Positions 32,119 to 44,003 of a stretch of DNA of 64,000 nt are shown here, one piece after another. The number at the start of each line of letters is the position of its first letter. Within the stretch, counting starts at the first letter, position 1. Source of the DNA: Vesta saturnalis (Eukaryota > Arthropoda > Insecta > Coleoptera > Lampyridae); assembly GCA_036346205.1 (NCBI GenBank), contig JARFJB010001495.1:5068501-5132500 (forward strand). The letters run 5' to 3'. The translations under genes and the position numbers were made by a program. The notes beneath the pieces were generated by a model, which saw only the letters and a list, made by a program, of their open reading frames with translations, was not told where the DNA came from and did no database searches.

Positions 32119-34584
32119 TTAACCCATTAACGCCCATTGGCATATACATAGATCACTCAATATAAATTATTGTAAACAATAAAGTTATTAACAAAAATTA
32201 TTTTTATAATTTTTATAACATATATTGTAGTGTGTTTTATCATTATCTGATATAATCTATTTAAATTTTTATTGCATTATATTTGTTATTAATTTTTTAA
32301 AAGTGACTCTTTTTCAAAATTTTACAAGGTGTTGCTTATTCGCCTCTAATTATTTACCAAATAACTTTGGTGCTTTCATATTTTGGATATATAATAACAA
32401 ATGGAACATGTAAATTGTAGTATATTTAGCTTTCCATAATTTTTAATAATAACAATTTTTTAAACAATTTAACCTACTGATCTATGTATATACCACTGGC
32501 CACATAGAATATCAAACTTTGCCCTTGCACGTGAAGAATTTTGTCATTGTCTGATGACACGTTATCTAGTTAGTTTGTGATTACGGTCTTGCGAAGTATA
32601 AAAATTTGTAAGGATAAATAGTTAAAAAATGGCTTCTTAGTGCAGTTCACGCCAAGCATTGAGTATGCAGGAGTTAGAGGACATTATCAATAATCCCAAT
32701 TTTATGATGATCCAGAAAGTGAAACCATAGATATAACAGTTATTCCACATGACGTTGATTACCTTACCGATGAAGACGACCGAGACGATGATACGGGTAA
32801 TGTTGACGTTGTAGACATTCCTGGCCAATTCGAAGTAGAGCAGTACAACAACGATGTGGTAGCAGACATTACTCCAACTCCTGAATCGTCTTCCTCTTCT
32901 AATAAACGTCAGAGATTGACGACAACAGAAGCAAAATGGAGAAAAGTTGATCCAAAATATTTGTTTGCAGATACTGATTTCAAAGAGATTGAAAAAATAA
33001 AGTAAGTGAACTCAAGAACAAGTATGGTACAAAGACTCCATTGCAACTTTTTGAATGCTTTATCAACGCCGACATTTTGTAGCACATCAAAGAGGAAACG
33101 TTACGTTCTGCCTCCAACGTAAAAAACGATGCAACTTTTGAACTCGACATTCGTGAATTAAAATGCGTCCTGGGAATTATTATGCTCTCCGGATACCACA
33201 AACTGCCATCAGAACGGATGTACTGGGCCACTGATGAAGATTTGGGCATCAAAATTGTGCAAGAAGGTTTATCAAGAAACAAATTCACAAAAATAAAATC
33301 AGTGTTGCACTTTGCAAATAATGACGAACTTGATAAAAACGACAAATGTTTCAAAGTTCGACCACTTATCGAAAAGGTGAATAAAACGTTCAAACAGTTT
33401 GGTGTGTTCTCATCACATTTATCGGTCGACGAGATGATAGTCAAGTATTATGGACATCATGGACTCAAACAATGTATACGCGGAAAGCCAATACGATTTG
33501 GCTATAAGTTATGGGCATTGTGCGGATCCAACGGATTTTGTTTCAATTTTAGTCTTTATACGGGGAAAGAGAAAAAACCGCATCCCGGTTTGACTCTAGG
33601 TTCCCGTGTCGTGATAGACTTGCTATCATGTGTATCAGAACCAAACGATCATGTCGTGTTCTTCGATAATTTTTTCACCAACCGGGATTTGCTTGTACAT
33701 TTGGGACATCGAGGATTTCGAGCTACAGGAACGGTACGAGAAAACAGAACTGACAAGTACCCCTTGAAGCCATTATCTAATGTGTCACGTTGGAAAGGAG
33801 CAACTAAATGCAGAGCAGCAGTTGTCCAACCCCGGCTGATGAATAATTATAACAAATACATGGAAGGAGTAGAACAACACGATTGGTTGATCGGTAAATA
33901 TGGCGCAAGTATTCGAGGAAAAAAGTGGTATTGGCCCATATGTAGACGAATTATAGATATGGCTCTTACTAATGCTTGGATTTTATATCGCCACTTACAT
34001 GGAAAACAAAGTCTGAACTGCTTACAATTTCGAAGAGCCGTGGATGTTCCTTATCTCAAAATAATATCCTGTAATAAGCGACTAATAAGAATTCACAAGA
34101 CAGTTGTTCTAGATGCAAGATACGACGGATAGGATCACGTGCTACATTTTCGAAATTAACAACGACGCTGTCAACGAGTAAATTGTAAAAGTAGGCCAAC
34201 GTCCTTTTGCGTAAAGTGTAATGTTACTCTGTGTGCAAAATGTTTCCAACCTTACCACACTAAATAATTTTTTATAAATAATATCATTTATAAATAAATA
34301 ATTTGATTAACAATATGCATTATTTTTATTATTATAAATTTATATATTTAGAATTAAAAAACATTGCATTTGAAGCATAATATACGTTTGCTAAGTGCTC
34401 CATATTACACACGTGGTATTGTATGTGGCCAGTGATCTATATATAGATCACCCTATACCTAGTAAACCTAAACACCTGGAACTTTTTAAGTATTTTTTTC
34501 GGCTTTCCGAGGTCCACTTTAGTTGATATCTGAACAGTTTTCATTTGAATGAAAAAATTTTGTTCTTCGGCGTTAATGGGTTAA
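32119..34584 (+). mobile_element. piggyBac-family transposon in a TTAA site
   Basis: TTAA at 32119-32122 and 34581-34584 flank the inverted ends CCCATTAACGCC (32123-32134) and GGCGTTAATGGG (34569-34580). Subterminal inverted words (GATCTATGTATATACCACTGGCC near 32480 and GGCCAGTGATCTATATATAG near 34428) are typical of the family. The right arm of the host repeat keeps the uninterrupted site at 36878-36881. Confidence 0.95.
32629..34270 (+). pseudogene. piggyBac transposase, broken N- and C-terminus
   Basis: An acidic N-terminal region (about 32640-33000; Asp/Glu-rich, then SSSSSNKRQR) is followed by frame changes. The catalytic DDE core (DDE_Tnp_1_7) is open at 33182-34132 for 316 codons. The three expected Asp residues are present in HLSVDEM, VVFFDNFFT and RIIDMALTN. 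It ends with RYDG and a stop, after which another frame still encodes the Cys-rich zinc finger (CVKC-CAKCFQPYH) of the family up to about 34265. A stop four codons after the first ATG (32629) and at least two shifts make it inactive. It is a hairpin-forming cut-and-paste transposase that targets TTAA. Confidence 0.9.
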
Positions 34585-34945
34585 CAAAATCTAGTTTTTT
34601 AATTTAATTTCTGATTTTATCAACTTAGCTATGAATTAAACGAACTTTTTTAGGATCTGTTTTGGTAAGAATCAATAAATTGTTCTTTTTATCTTTCCCT
34701 ATTTTACTTTAAAATACTTAATTCAAAATTGTAGGAATATAGATAGTGTAAATACTATGATTAAAAAAAAACTAAAATGGATTGTGATTTCATCATATTG
34801 TGAATCATTATTTAATAAGTGCTCCTTTTTGTTATGTGTGGCTTTAGTAATAATAAACACATTATAAAATTAAATTTAATTTAAATAGAACTAGTACTAA
34901 CAGTAACTCATTAACAAATAACATCAAAAAAAAAAAACAAATGAA

Positions 34946-36000
34946 AACTTTAGCACAAATGTTCAAAATGACCTCCATTGACATCAATACAATATTCTAG
35001 TCTTTCTTCAAAAGATCGTTGCACATTTTGAAACATATGAACATGAATGGTTTGAAGCACGTCTCGTATTATTTGCTTCATGTCTTGCTGCGTTGTCGGT
35101 AGAATTTAATACACTTCATTTTAAAAAAAAATCAATTTTAGAAAGTCCCAATGATCTAGGAGGCCAGCTAAACGGTCCGTCCCTTCCTATCCATCTGTTC
35201 GGAAACACGTTGATCAGGTAGTCGTGAATTGGAGCGGTATGATGAACTAGTGCTCACCATGTAAAAACCACATTTGATTGCGTGTATTACGTGGAACATG
35301 TTGCAAAAGTTAGGGTACGTAATTTTGTAAAAAATTTAAATAAACCCTACCATTTACTCCACCATCAAAGAAAGGAAGGTGGTCCTACTACATAGTCGCC
35401 TATAATACCTGCTCAAACATTTATTGACCATCGTGTTTGGCTGTGTGTTACAGGATGGTAAGGATTAGTTGTTGAAAAATAATAAAAATTGTGTCTGTTG
35501 ATACACCCATTTCTATGGAAAGTGGCTTCGTCACCAAATGATACAAGATCAAAAAAGTCAATTTCTCGTTAAATTTTGTTTTGGGCCCATTCACAAAAGT
35601 TTATTCTTCGTTTGGTAATCCTCATCTCGTAATTCCTGATGGAGTTGAATATGATAAGGATGCATATTGTGTCTTCTGAAAATTCTATGCACAGAAATTT
35701 TACTTTCATCAAACTCCATTGCTATTTGACGGACACTGATATGAGGATCTTCTGTAACTTTTAAAAGCACATTACCTTCATTTGCTTAATTTAGTGCAGA
35801 TTTTTCTCTTTCCCTTTTCTTGTAAACAACATTACCTGTACGTTTAAATCGTTCAATTACTTTTTCAAACGATTTTTTTGTCGGTAATCTGCAGTCAGGG
35901 AATCGTTGTTTAAAACATTCTCGTTGCATGTAGAATATTTTCGTCACTTGCATTAAATACCAAGACCATATTAATCATTTCATTTATTGGAAGATTCTTT
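34946..36000 (-). pseudogene. DD41D-type Tc1/mariner transposase, degraded
   Basis: Minus-strand translation, interrupted by many stops, gives an N-terminal helix-turn-helix region (IERFKRTGNV, EDPHISVRQIAMEFDES and RRHNMHPYHIQLHQEL). The C-terminal block around 35080-34960 has PTTQQDM-Q and QNVQRSFEERLEYCIDVNGGHF-like sequence. The middle with the catalytic residues is too damaged to score. The same family is seen at 47719-49908 and 50442-52593, so I place it there. It is the parent of the partial inverted copy at 36308-36500. Confidence 0.7.
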
Positions 36001-36307
36001 GTGAAACTAAACAGTTCAGAACAACCCACCACAACTTCAGAATGACAATAATTTTAATTGTTACCTAACTGTCAACGTTTTTTTGACAGTCAAAGTGATC
36101 CAGATTTTGTGATAAAAACTATTGGGAAGGTTTAAATTCTTGCAATTTTACAAGGTAAAAAGAATACTTTATTGATTTTTGCCGAAACAGATCGTAAAAA
36201 CGTTCGCATAAGTCATAGCTAACAAAGATAAAATCAAAAATGGATAGGATGGATAGGAAGGGACGGACCGTTTAGCTGGCCTCCTACATCACCAGGACTT
36301 TCTAAAA

Positions 36308-36601
36308 TTGATTTTTTTTATGTGGGGTTACATTGAAAATGAAATGTATAAAATTCCACCGACAACGCAGCAAGACATGCAGCAAAGATTACGCAGCGTG
36401 TTTCAAACTATTAATGTTCATATGCTTCAAAATGTGCAACGATCTTTTGAAGAAAGACTACAACATTGTATTGATGTCAATGGAGGTCTATTGAACATTT
36501 GTGCTAGAAGTTTTCATTTGTTTTTTTTTTGTTTTTTGATATTATTTGAAAATGAGTTTCTATTAGTACTAGTTCTATTTAAATTAAATTTAATTTTATA
36601 A
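36308..36601 (+). pseudogene. Inverted partial copy of DD41D-type transposase C-terminus
   Basis: A 97-codon frame starting at FFMWGYIENEMYKIPPTTQQ, which is the DFFLWG region of the family followed by its conserved C-terminus (QRSFEERLQHCIDVNGG). It is the inverted copy of 34946-35150. The tail after about 36500 is low-complexity. Confidence 0.7.
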
Positions 36602-37480
36602 TGTGTTTATTATTACTAAAGTCACACATAACAAAAAAGAGCATTTATCAAATAATGATTAAAATTATGATGAAATCTCAATCCATTTTAGTTTTTTTTG
36701 ATAAAAGTATTTATACTATTTATATCCTCACAATTTTAAATTAAGCATTTTAAAGTAAAATATGGATAGATAAAAAGAACGAGTTATTGATTTTTACCAA
36801 AACAAATCGTAAAGCAGCTCGGGAAATTCATAGCTAATTTGATAAAATCAAAAATTAAATAAAAAAACTGGATTTTGTTAATAAAAGGAAAATATCTCAG
36901 AAACCTTCGTAGTTAGGTATAAAATGTTAATAAAAATGAAATGGTTATTTAGTGGCTTCCTAGAGAACACAAAAAATATAGGGTGTTCTATTTAAGTCTC
37001 GCCCTGTATACAAAAGTATAATAATTGCGAAACATAATTGATCTGGTAAACATCACTTACCTACAAAAAATAATCTTTGTCCTAAAATACAGAAAATTGA
37101 TCCTGTCCTGTCCTGAATTCAGGACGACTTTAACCCTAAAGTGACCATAACTTTTAAAATCCTCGGTATACTCCAATCAAACATCAAATCAGGAGAGTAC
37201 TAAAAACGAGTCGAGTTCAAATATAAGATAAAAAATATGTGATGCCATTTAAAAAAAGGTATGTTTGGATAGGTTTGAAGTTATGACTACCCCGTATATT
37301 TATAAATAATTTTGCATTGTGCCCTTGAGATGCTTAACAATTGTGCTTTTATACTTTTTTCGTATCTATTATAATAAGGCTATAAAAGAACTTTACCGCA
37401 CTATTGGGACACCCTGTATGTAGTTATAGAAGGTTAAGCAAACGACCCTTTTTTCACTATTGCTAAATCAACTTATTAGC

Positions 37481-37680
37481 TACCCTGTATATTTATAAAT
37501 AATTTTGCATTATGCCCTTGAGATGCTTAACAATTGTGCTTTTATGCTTTTCTCGTATCTATTATAATAAAGCTATAAAAGAACTTTACCGCACTATTGG
37601 GACACCCTGCATGTAGTTATAGAAGGTTATGCAAACGACCCATTTTTCACTATTGCTAAATCGACTTATTAGCTCATTTT
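37481..37680. repeat. Tandem copy of the DD41D-element terminus
   Basis: 37283-37477 and 37482-37680 are about 95% alike (CTACCCTGTATATTTATAAATAATTTTGCATT). The last ~195 bp of the element have therefore been duplicated in tandem. Confidence 0.9.
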
Positions 37681-37880
37681 ACAGCACAGGTGAGCGCGTG
37701 TGCTCGTGCGTAAACGGGTGAGTGTGCGTGTGCGTGTGTGCGTGAGCGAGGGCGTGTGCGTGAGCGTGGGCGTGTGAGTGAGCGTGTGCATGTGTGTATG
37801 TGTGTGCGCGCGTGTGTGTGGATGTCTGTTAGTATCTACGGTAACTCCAGAACGAAAATACCTACGTACTTAAAATTTAT
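37681..37880. repeat. GT-rich microsatellite with conserved tail, copy 2
   Basis: 37684-37820 is irregular (GTGTGCGTGAGC)n. 37823-37880 matches the tail at 22111-22175. Confidence 0.8.
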
Positions 37881-37928
37881 TTAAATAAAAATTGTTATTA
37901 ATTTTATTAAATACATAAATAAAAAGTT

Positions 37929-38000
37929 TACCTCGAGTAGGATTTGAACCTACGACCTGTACTTTGCAGGAGTACCGCGTGGTCACACAATCACTGATCA
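37929..38000 (-). pseudogene. tRNA-related sequence, 5' half degraded
   Basis: The 3' half is the same as the tRNA-like sequence at 38204-38277: T arm with TTCAAATC, and an anticodon stem GTACT/AGTAC with loop CCTGCAA. The D arm is reduced and the acceptor 5' strand does not pair, so it is a pseudogene. Confidence 0.6.
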
Positions 38001-38019
38001 ATATTATGCAGCATTAGTT

Positions 38020-38125
38020 ACAAAACTTCGTTACTACATTAAAGAAAAAAGAAGAGCAAAACTGTCTCGCGGAATTCTCTTTCATCAAGGCAACGTCCCA
38101 GTTCATAAGAGCCTTGAAATCGATC
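38020..38125 (+). pseudogene. Mariner transposase fragment
   Basis: Translation from about 38025 gives LRYYIKEKRRAKLSRGILFH and then QGNVPVHKS, the segment just before and around the second catalytic Asp of mariner transposases. The expected Asp (DNAPVH) is Gly. Only about 35 codons are recognisable. Confidence 0.75.
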
Positions 38126-38203
38126 ATCGCCATCTCATTATATTTAGAATTTACATCAGTTCTTCATACATGAAGATAAAATTTACATCGATTGGGGATT
38201 GAA

Positions 38204-38277
38204 CCTTGATGGCGCAGTTGGTTAGCGCGGTACTCTAACGAAGTACAGGTCGTAGGTTCAAACCCTACTCGAGGTAA
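38204..38277 (+). tRNA. tRNA-like gene, predicted anticodon AAC (Val)
   Basis: The sequence folds as a full cloverleaf. The acceptor ACCTTGA pairs with TCGAGGT (one G-T pair). The D stem is GCGC/GCGC, the anticodon stem GTACT/AGTAC with loop CTAACGA, and the T stem GTAGG/CCTAC with loop TTCAAAC. The anticodon in the loop would be AAC. B-box-like GGTTCAAAC is present. It is not the common insect Val tRNA by sequence. Because a damaged inverted partner sits 200 bp away, it may be a tRNA-derived repeat and not a working gene. Confidence 0.5.
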
Positions 38278-38321
38278 AGTTTTTATTTATGCATTTCATA
38301 AAATTAATAATAATTCTTAAG

Positions 38322-38755
38322 TATAGTTTACGGTTTAAACAAATTAAAAATATAATAGAAAGTGCATTAAACAGTCATTATTGTTACGGTATTTTCCAAT
38401 TTCACATTTCATACAATTATTTGTTGATTTTTGTAGTTTACTATTTATGGTTTCTGGTGTCCTCATTTAACATGCACCTTAAATTGTATAATATAAATAA
38501 ACAAAAATCTTTGTGCATGTAATTTTTGTATATAAACAATAAATAGTATAGTTTACATTTTCAATCAATTAAAAATATAACAGAAAGTGCATGAATAGTC
38601 ATTATTGTTGCGGTATTTTCCAATTTCACATTCCACACAATTATTTGTTGATTTTTGTAGTTTACTACTTATTGTTTCTGCTATCCTCATTTAATATGTA
38701 CCTTAAATTGTATGATATAAATAAAAAAAATCCTTGTATTTATACCAGATGTCTT
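38322..38755. repeat. Tandem duplication, 225-bp period
   Basis: 38322-38546 and 38547-38755 are close copies, sharing GAAAGTGCAT, CAGTCATTATTGTT and GGTATTTTCCAATTTCACATT. Confidence 0.9.
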
Positions 38756-40185
38756 GTTTAATATTCCGATAAAATAATATAATTCTTTACGGAACGTTTA
38801 TTTTAGCAGTATGAAGCTCGATTTCGTGCATGCGATGGCATTCGTATTGAGTCGTCGATCGGAAGCTCGCCCAATGTAGCCCGTTCTCTCTATCTCGACT
38901 GAGAATTTAATTATTTATTAATTGGGATTAAACTACATGATAAATGCGTGTACTTTAATACGGAATGTTAAAGAACAATTAAAACCTACATGTCGGTCCA
39001 CTTAAAACGAAAATATTTGCATTTAGAGCGAAGTTTGCACGTATCGAGAACACGTCATCTTTTTCAAGATTTAAATATTTTTTCAAAATTTGAAATTGCA
39101 CTTACCTTTATATTACTTTGATATGGCTTACAATAAAAAAGTTTTAAACTGACCTATCTTGCTTTTTGAAACCGATAGTAGTAATTTATTTTATGATCAT
39201 TTCTTTCAAACATTAGTTGGCGGTATAGTTGTTGCTGAATGCTATTACGTTCCTGCACTAAACCTTAATATTTCGTTTTAAAAAGAAACCCTTAGACGTT
39301 TGTTTTAAAAAAACGAAAAAGATGGTTTATGACATGTGATTACACTGTCATGATTTTCTTTTCTAATTGAGATTTGCTACTCTAATCTACATTTAATTAT
39401 ATCACGTTAACTCAAATAAAATTTTAAATAATTATGAGATAATCTTCATCTAATAAATAGCTTCTTGTAAAGCTTCTTCGGATTTTAACATTTGTGAAAT
39501 TTTGTTGAAAGCATGTGATAAGCTTATATGTCCCTTGTTTAGGTTCTGGAACTAGATGTGCTTTCCCTTTTCTTACTCAAGGAGATTCACTTAGGTACTT
39601 ACTGATCGATTATCTTTCTTGTAAATATTTGGTTATACATGAAGGTCGTGTCGTATGGAGCGATGATGTATCCGACCACTGATTGCTATGGTGTAATTAA
39701 GTATTGGTGATTCTTATAGCTTAAGAGGTTATGAAAATCAGAATAAGAAGGGCATTAAAAGAAATTAATGAAAAATTTTGTTAACCTCAGTCGCTCATTC
39801 TTGACACGTGTAAGATTATGTATCCAAGGTAACAGTGGAAATATTGAGCACTTATTAACTAGAATACTTATCAATTCAAAATTTATTTATCTTCGCTTAG
39901 GTATTCTTAATTTCTTTTTTTATTTAATTTATAAATAATATTATTATTGTTGTTGCTTTACGTAAAATTCAATTGTCTATATTCTTTACGTTGTTTCTTT
40001 AGTTTTTAGTCTTTAGTGGATAGGAAAATCGGAATTCAATTCTTTCTAGATTACATACCCATTACAAATATTAACAAATTATTTCTTTTTCTGCAAAAAC
40101 ATTGGATTTTGACTATCAACATTAGTATAAAGAAATCTACAGCTTAAATAGTGACATTTTGACATCCTACTATTACGTCGGGAGT
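38756..40185. other. AT-rich DNA, nothing recognised
   Basis: No coding similarity or repeat pairing is seen. Confidence 0.45.
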
Positions 40186-40788
40186 AGAAAGAGGCACCTA
40201 CCGCCGCTATTTTGTTTTTTGTGACGTCACCCTTGGGACACATTTGGTCGCCATTTTTTATATATGCCCACGTGAGGATCGTATTTTTTTGACCTGAGAA
40301 TATAACGATTTTATTTAATCTGTTATTAATATTTATTAGGGTCCGTTTTATCAAAGGAGATTGCATAATTGTTACTAAAATTATTATTACATTTCTTTTA
40401 ATCCCATCTACAGAGTGTGACCTAATTTATTTATGCATTTGAGGTTGCATTCTAATAAGGGGCCCTTGTCTTGTAAGACGGGAATCTGTACACCGGGTTC
40501 TTAATCTGTGTTTATTATTATTAAACAGTTATACAACTTCATTTATATGAATTGGAAGGTAGTAAACACACCTCGATATCGTGTTAATTAATGTGTTTAC
40601 AAATATTTAAAAATTTTGCTGAAATACATTAACGTCTAAATTAAATATTAGGTGAAATAATAATCATTTTTACCCTGGTGCAATAGCGCTTTTTTATACA
40701 GGCAGATTCTCTATCTAAGTCGTTAGCTCCTGTACATTCGAAAACATTATACCTGATTTATTTGTACGTTTAATTAATCACACACACA

Positions 40789-40828
<40 letters not shown>

Positions 40829-41391
40829 CACACGCACGCACGCACGCACGCACAAATTACTTTTAAATAAATAAATCAGCAGCAATTAAGTGCATTTAAT
40901 TAGACATTATAAATTAGATATACATCAAACTTGTTAATGCACGATTTGAAAACATGCGCTAGCTTCTAGCAAATATTTATAAGACAACAACAAGAAATAT
41001 GATTATTTTGATGTTAAAAGATAAGCACGATAAAACAGAATAGAATATACATGTGTTGCAGATTTTTTTTCACCGAAAATTTTTCTGCAATAGAAGTTGA
41101 TCATGCACGCCTCTCTCTCTCTCTCTCTCTCTCTTGTTAGGGAACTTAAAATTAAAATAACTAAGCTACTAAAAACGCTTTTATTTATCAGAGTAGAATG
41201 GTTGAAAAACAAGTATTATGTAGTAATTTCATTATCTGATCATTTATAACTAAACATGTAGTGAAAAACTTACAAAATCAAGTAAAACTAGACTAATAAA
41301 TGTATGTTTATGATGTTATGATGTATATCTAATTTATAATGTCTAATTACCTGCTTACTTAGTTGTTGCTCATTTATTTCTTTAAAAGTAA

Positions 41392-41441
<50 letters not shown>

Positions 41442-42010
41442 TAATTGAACATACAAATAAATCAGGTACAATTTTTTCGCATGTATAGGTGCTGACCGCT
41501 TAGATAGAGAATCTGCCTGTATAAAAAAAGCGCTACTGTATCAGGGTAGAAATGACTACCATTTCACCTAATATTTAATTTAGACCTTAATGTATTTTTG
41601 CAGCAGCAATATTTTAAAATATTTGTAAACACATTAATTAATACGATGTCGACGGCTGATTGCTACTTTCCAATTCATATAAATGAAGTTATATAACTGT
41701 TTAATAATAATAATGAGCATAGATTAATAAGCTCGAGAACAGATTCCCGTCTTACAAGACTAGGGCCCCTTATTGGAATGCAACCTCACATGCAAAAATA
41801 AATTAGGTCGTAATCTGTAGATGGGATTAAAAGAAATGTAATAATAATTTTAATAACAATTATGCAATCTCCTTTGATAAAAACGGGCCCTAATAAATAA
41901 TAATAACAGATTAAATAAAATCTTTTTGTTCTCAGTGGAAAAAATACGATCCCCACGTGGGGATATATAAAAAAATGGCGGCGGTAGGTGCCTCCTTACT
42001 ACTGTCGGGC
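40186..42010. mobile_element. Fold-back element, ~0.7-kb arms
   Basis: The arms 40186-40930 and 41320-42010 are inverted copies. Examples are GGCACCTACCGCCGC near 40191 with GCGGCGGTAGGTGCC near 41979, and ACAGGCAGATTCTCTATCTAAG near 40699 with its complement near 41500. Both arms carry a dinucleotide-type array, (CACG)n on the left and (GT)n on the right, each next to AAATTAC/GTAATTT. The spacer 40931-41319 has a (CT)n tract. No transposase is present. It shares a noncoding block with 22580-22640. Confidence 0.85.
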
Positions 42011-43576
42011 CTTTTAAGGCCATTTCTTAGAATAAAATGGAAATAACTCCATAACGGTTAAAATTAGGACATAATACGTTTCGATCAAAAAGAATGTATC
42101 CGCTATTGGCTGCTCAACAATGCAAACTTATCCCGGGTATTCCGTTTAAAAATTGTCAGTAAAATAACAATAATCTACATAAGTCTAACACCTAGTGTGT
42201 TTTCTGTATTTTATCTCAATATAAGTCCAAAACCGTCAACTAGAGGTAATAAGCAATCTCCAGTCCTAGTTATAGCACAAAATCTTATTAGGTTTAAGAG
42301 CAATAAATTTCTAAAGGGAGCCCTTTTTCATTAATTACCAATTAATAGATTTATGAATAGAAGAGAACAATTCTTACTGCTGAAAAATGTTTTTAACATA
42401 ATTTTAATTTATTCTCTCTTTAGCTAAGTTGTACAATGTTAAGGGACCGATGTACGGAACAGTTTTAAGTTCCATTGAATATTGTTTTATCAAAAATTGT
42501 AATTCATGGTTAAACTTAATAAAAGAAGTTGAAATACGTTGTCTGCATTGTATAGATGTGTTATTGGTAACTATTTTTTTTCCTCATGTGTATCCTAAGT
42601 ATGTGAGTTTTTTTTTGAGAGAATTCCGGGAAATTAATTAAAATAATTGGAGGTTTCATAAAAAGAGAGTCAAAAAATAAAAATTGTTGAGTGAACAAGC
42701 AAATGCATCAACAATTGAAAGCGTATATTATCTTCGAAATAAAAAATTAAATACGTAGAAAGCATTTGCATGTAGTATATTTTCATTACGTAAAGAGAGT
42801 GAAATTTTATAAAGTGTTCCTTTAACAGAAGAGTCAGATGAAAAGCTTCAAGTGTGACTTTTAAATAATGCTCTTTTAAGCTTTTCTTTAGCATACTCTT
42901 AATACATGTGAAGAAGACTACATTACTATATTCATGTTTTCAAGCTTTCAGGTTTAAAGTTATTTATTTAAAAATTTTACATTTCACACATATCTCCCTT
43001 GTTGACAGTACAACAGTTGTTCCTTTTTCACTTTAATTAAGGTAACAAAAATCCAACTAGTCCCGTTAACCAGGAGTTTAAATACAGTATGGCATATCGA
43101 AATGTGTTTTGTATTCTATTCGCAGCTTGTAAGCCGTCGGTCGGGAAAGTTTTTATCATTTAAAAATAAAAGTCACGAGCGCAAAGTAATCATGCATGTT
43201 AGAGGTTAAATCCCTTATCGTAGTAAGCGTAGGTATGATGTGTGCATACAAATCAGTGCATTTTATATTAAAATTTGTGTTTCCATTTTCAGTTTCACAT
43301 AATGGGTATTGATTTGTATAAGGATAAAGAAGAAAAAGAAACAAAGCAGCAGAGTTATGTTTTATGAGAATATGTATCGATTCCATAAGGGCAAAACGTA
43401 CTTAACATAGGCAATTTGCGAATAATTGAACCAGATATTGCAACATTATAAAACTATTTCTTTTCCACAAATTGTGTACTTTGGTAGAGTAACTTTGTTA
43501 GTGTAGCATTTTAAATTCCAATGAAACGGTCTATTACAATGAATGAACACAAATTATAGTAACCCTTTTATTTATT
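42011..43576. other. AT-rich DNA, nothing recognised
   Basis: Short frames are present without recognisable domains. Confidence 0.4.
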
Positions 43577-43797
43577 ATGGTCCAATGCAGCAATTTTTAT
43601 CTTTATTTTCCACTTTTTTGTGGTTACCTGACCAGATATCACCTAGATTTAAAGTTTGAAAGTGGTTTTATAAGGTTTTTATTGAAACGTGTGCCTATGG
43701 TGATCGTATCACACCTATTCTACATAGCCATTCCATGGGTCTTCGTTTTATCAAATATTATAGAGAGAAGATTTTAAAGCTTTAGAGATAGCAAGAC

Positions 43798-44003
43798 TTG
43801 GACCCTAATGCCGGTGAGTTTTTTTTACGTATATACGTGCATGTGGATTATTTCAGTTTAGAAACAGGTGCATTGAAATCAATGGGAAACATCTGCGCTG
43901 ATTTCCTAGCGATTGTAGTATTATTATTTCCGCCACGTACCGCTACAAGAAGATTTTTAGAAACCGTAAAAAAATTGAAATTCAATACAAATAATCAAAA
44001 TTT
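43798..44003 (+). CDS. Weak candidate exon
   Basis: An open frame gives ETGALKSMGNICADFLAIVV and then FPPRTATRRFLETVKKLKF, a plausible protein sequence ending just before a GT donor-like site at about 44004 (AATTTAAAG/GTATTT). An earlier frame at 43577-43776 is in a different phase. I do not recognise a family. It may be chance. Confidence 0.2.

Larger units (their letters stand above)
31540..37480 (-). mobile_element. Long-TIR Tc1/mariner element (DD41D type) as giant inverted repeat, split by piggyBac
   Basis: 31540-32118 plus 34585-35220 is the inverted copy of 36240-37480. Examples: TACAGGGTACTCTATAATTTCAAACC on the left and GGTTTGAAGTTATGACTACCCCGTA on the right. The arms are about 1.2 kb once the piggyBac insertion is removed, and the spacer is about 1 kb. 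The unit includes a broken transposase on the minus strand that starts in the spacer and runs into the left arm; the right arm repeats its C-terminal part. Confidence 0.8.

Noticed and set aside
33182..34132. Domesticated piggyBac host gene
   Set aside because: The copy still has both TIRs and TTAA sites, and its N- and C-termini are broken.
42429..42894. 70-74-codon frames on both strands
   Set aside because: Typical chance frames in AT-rich DNA.
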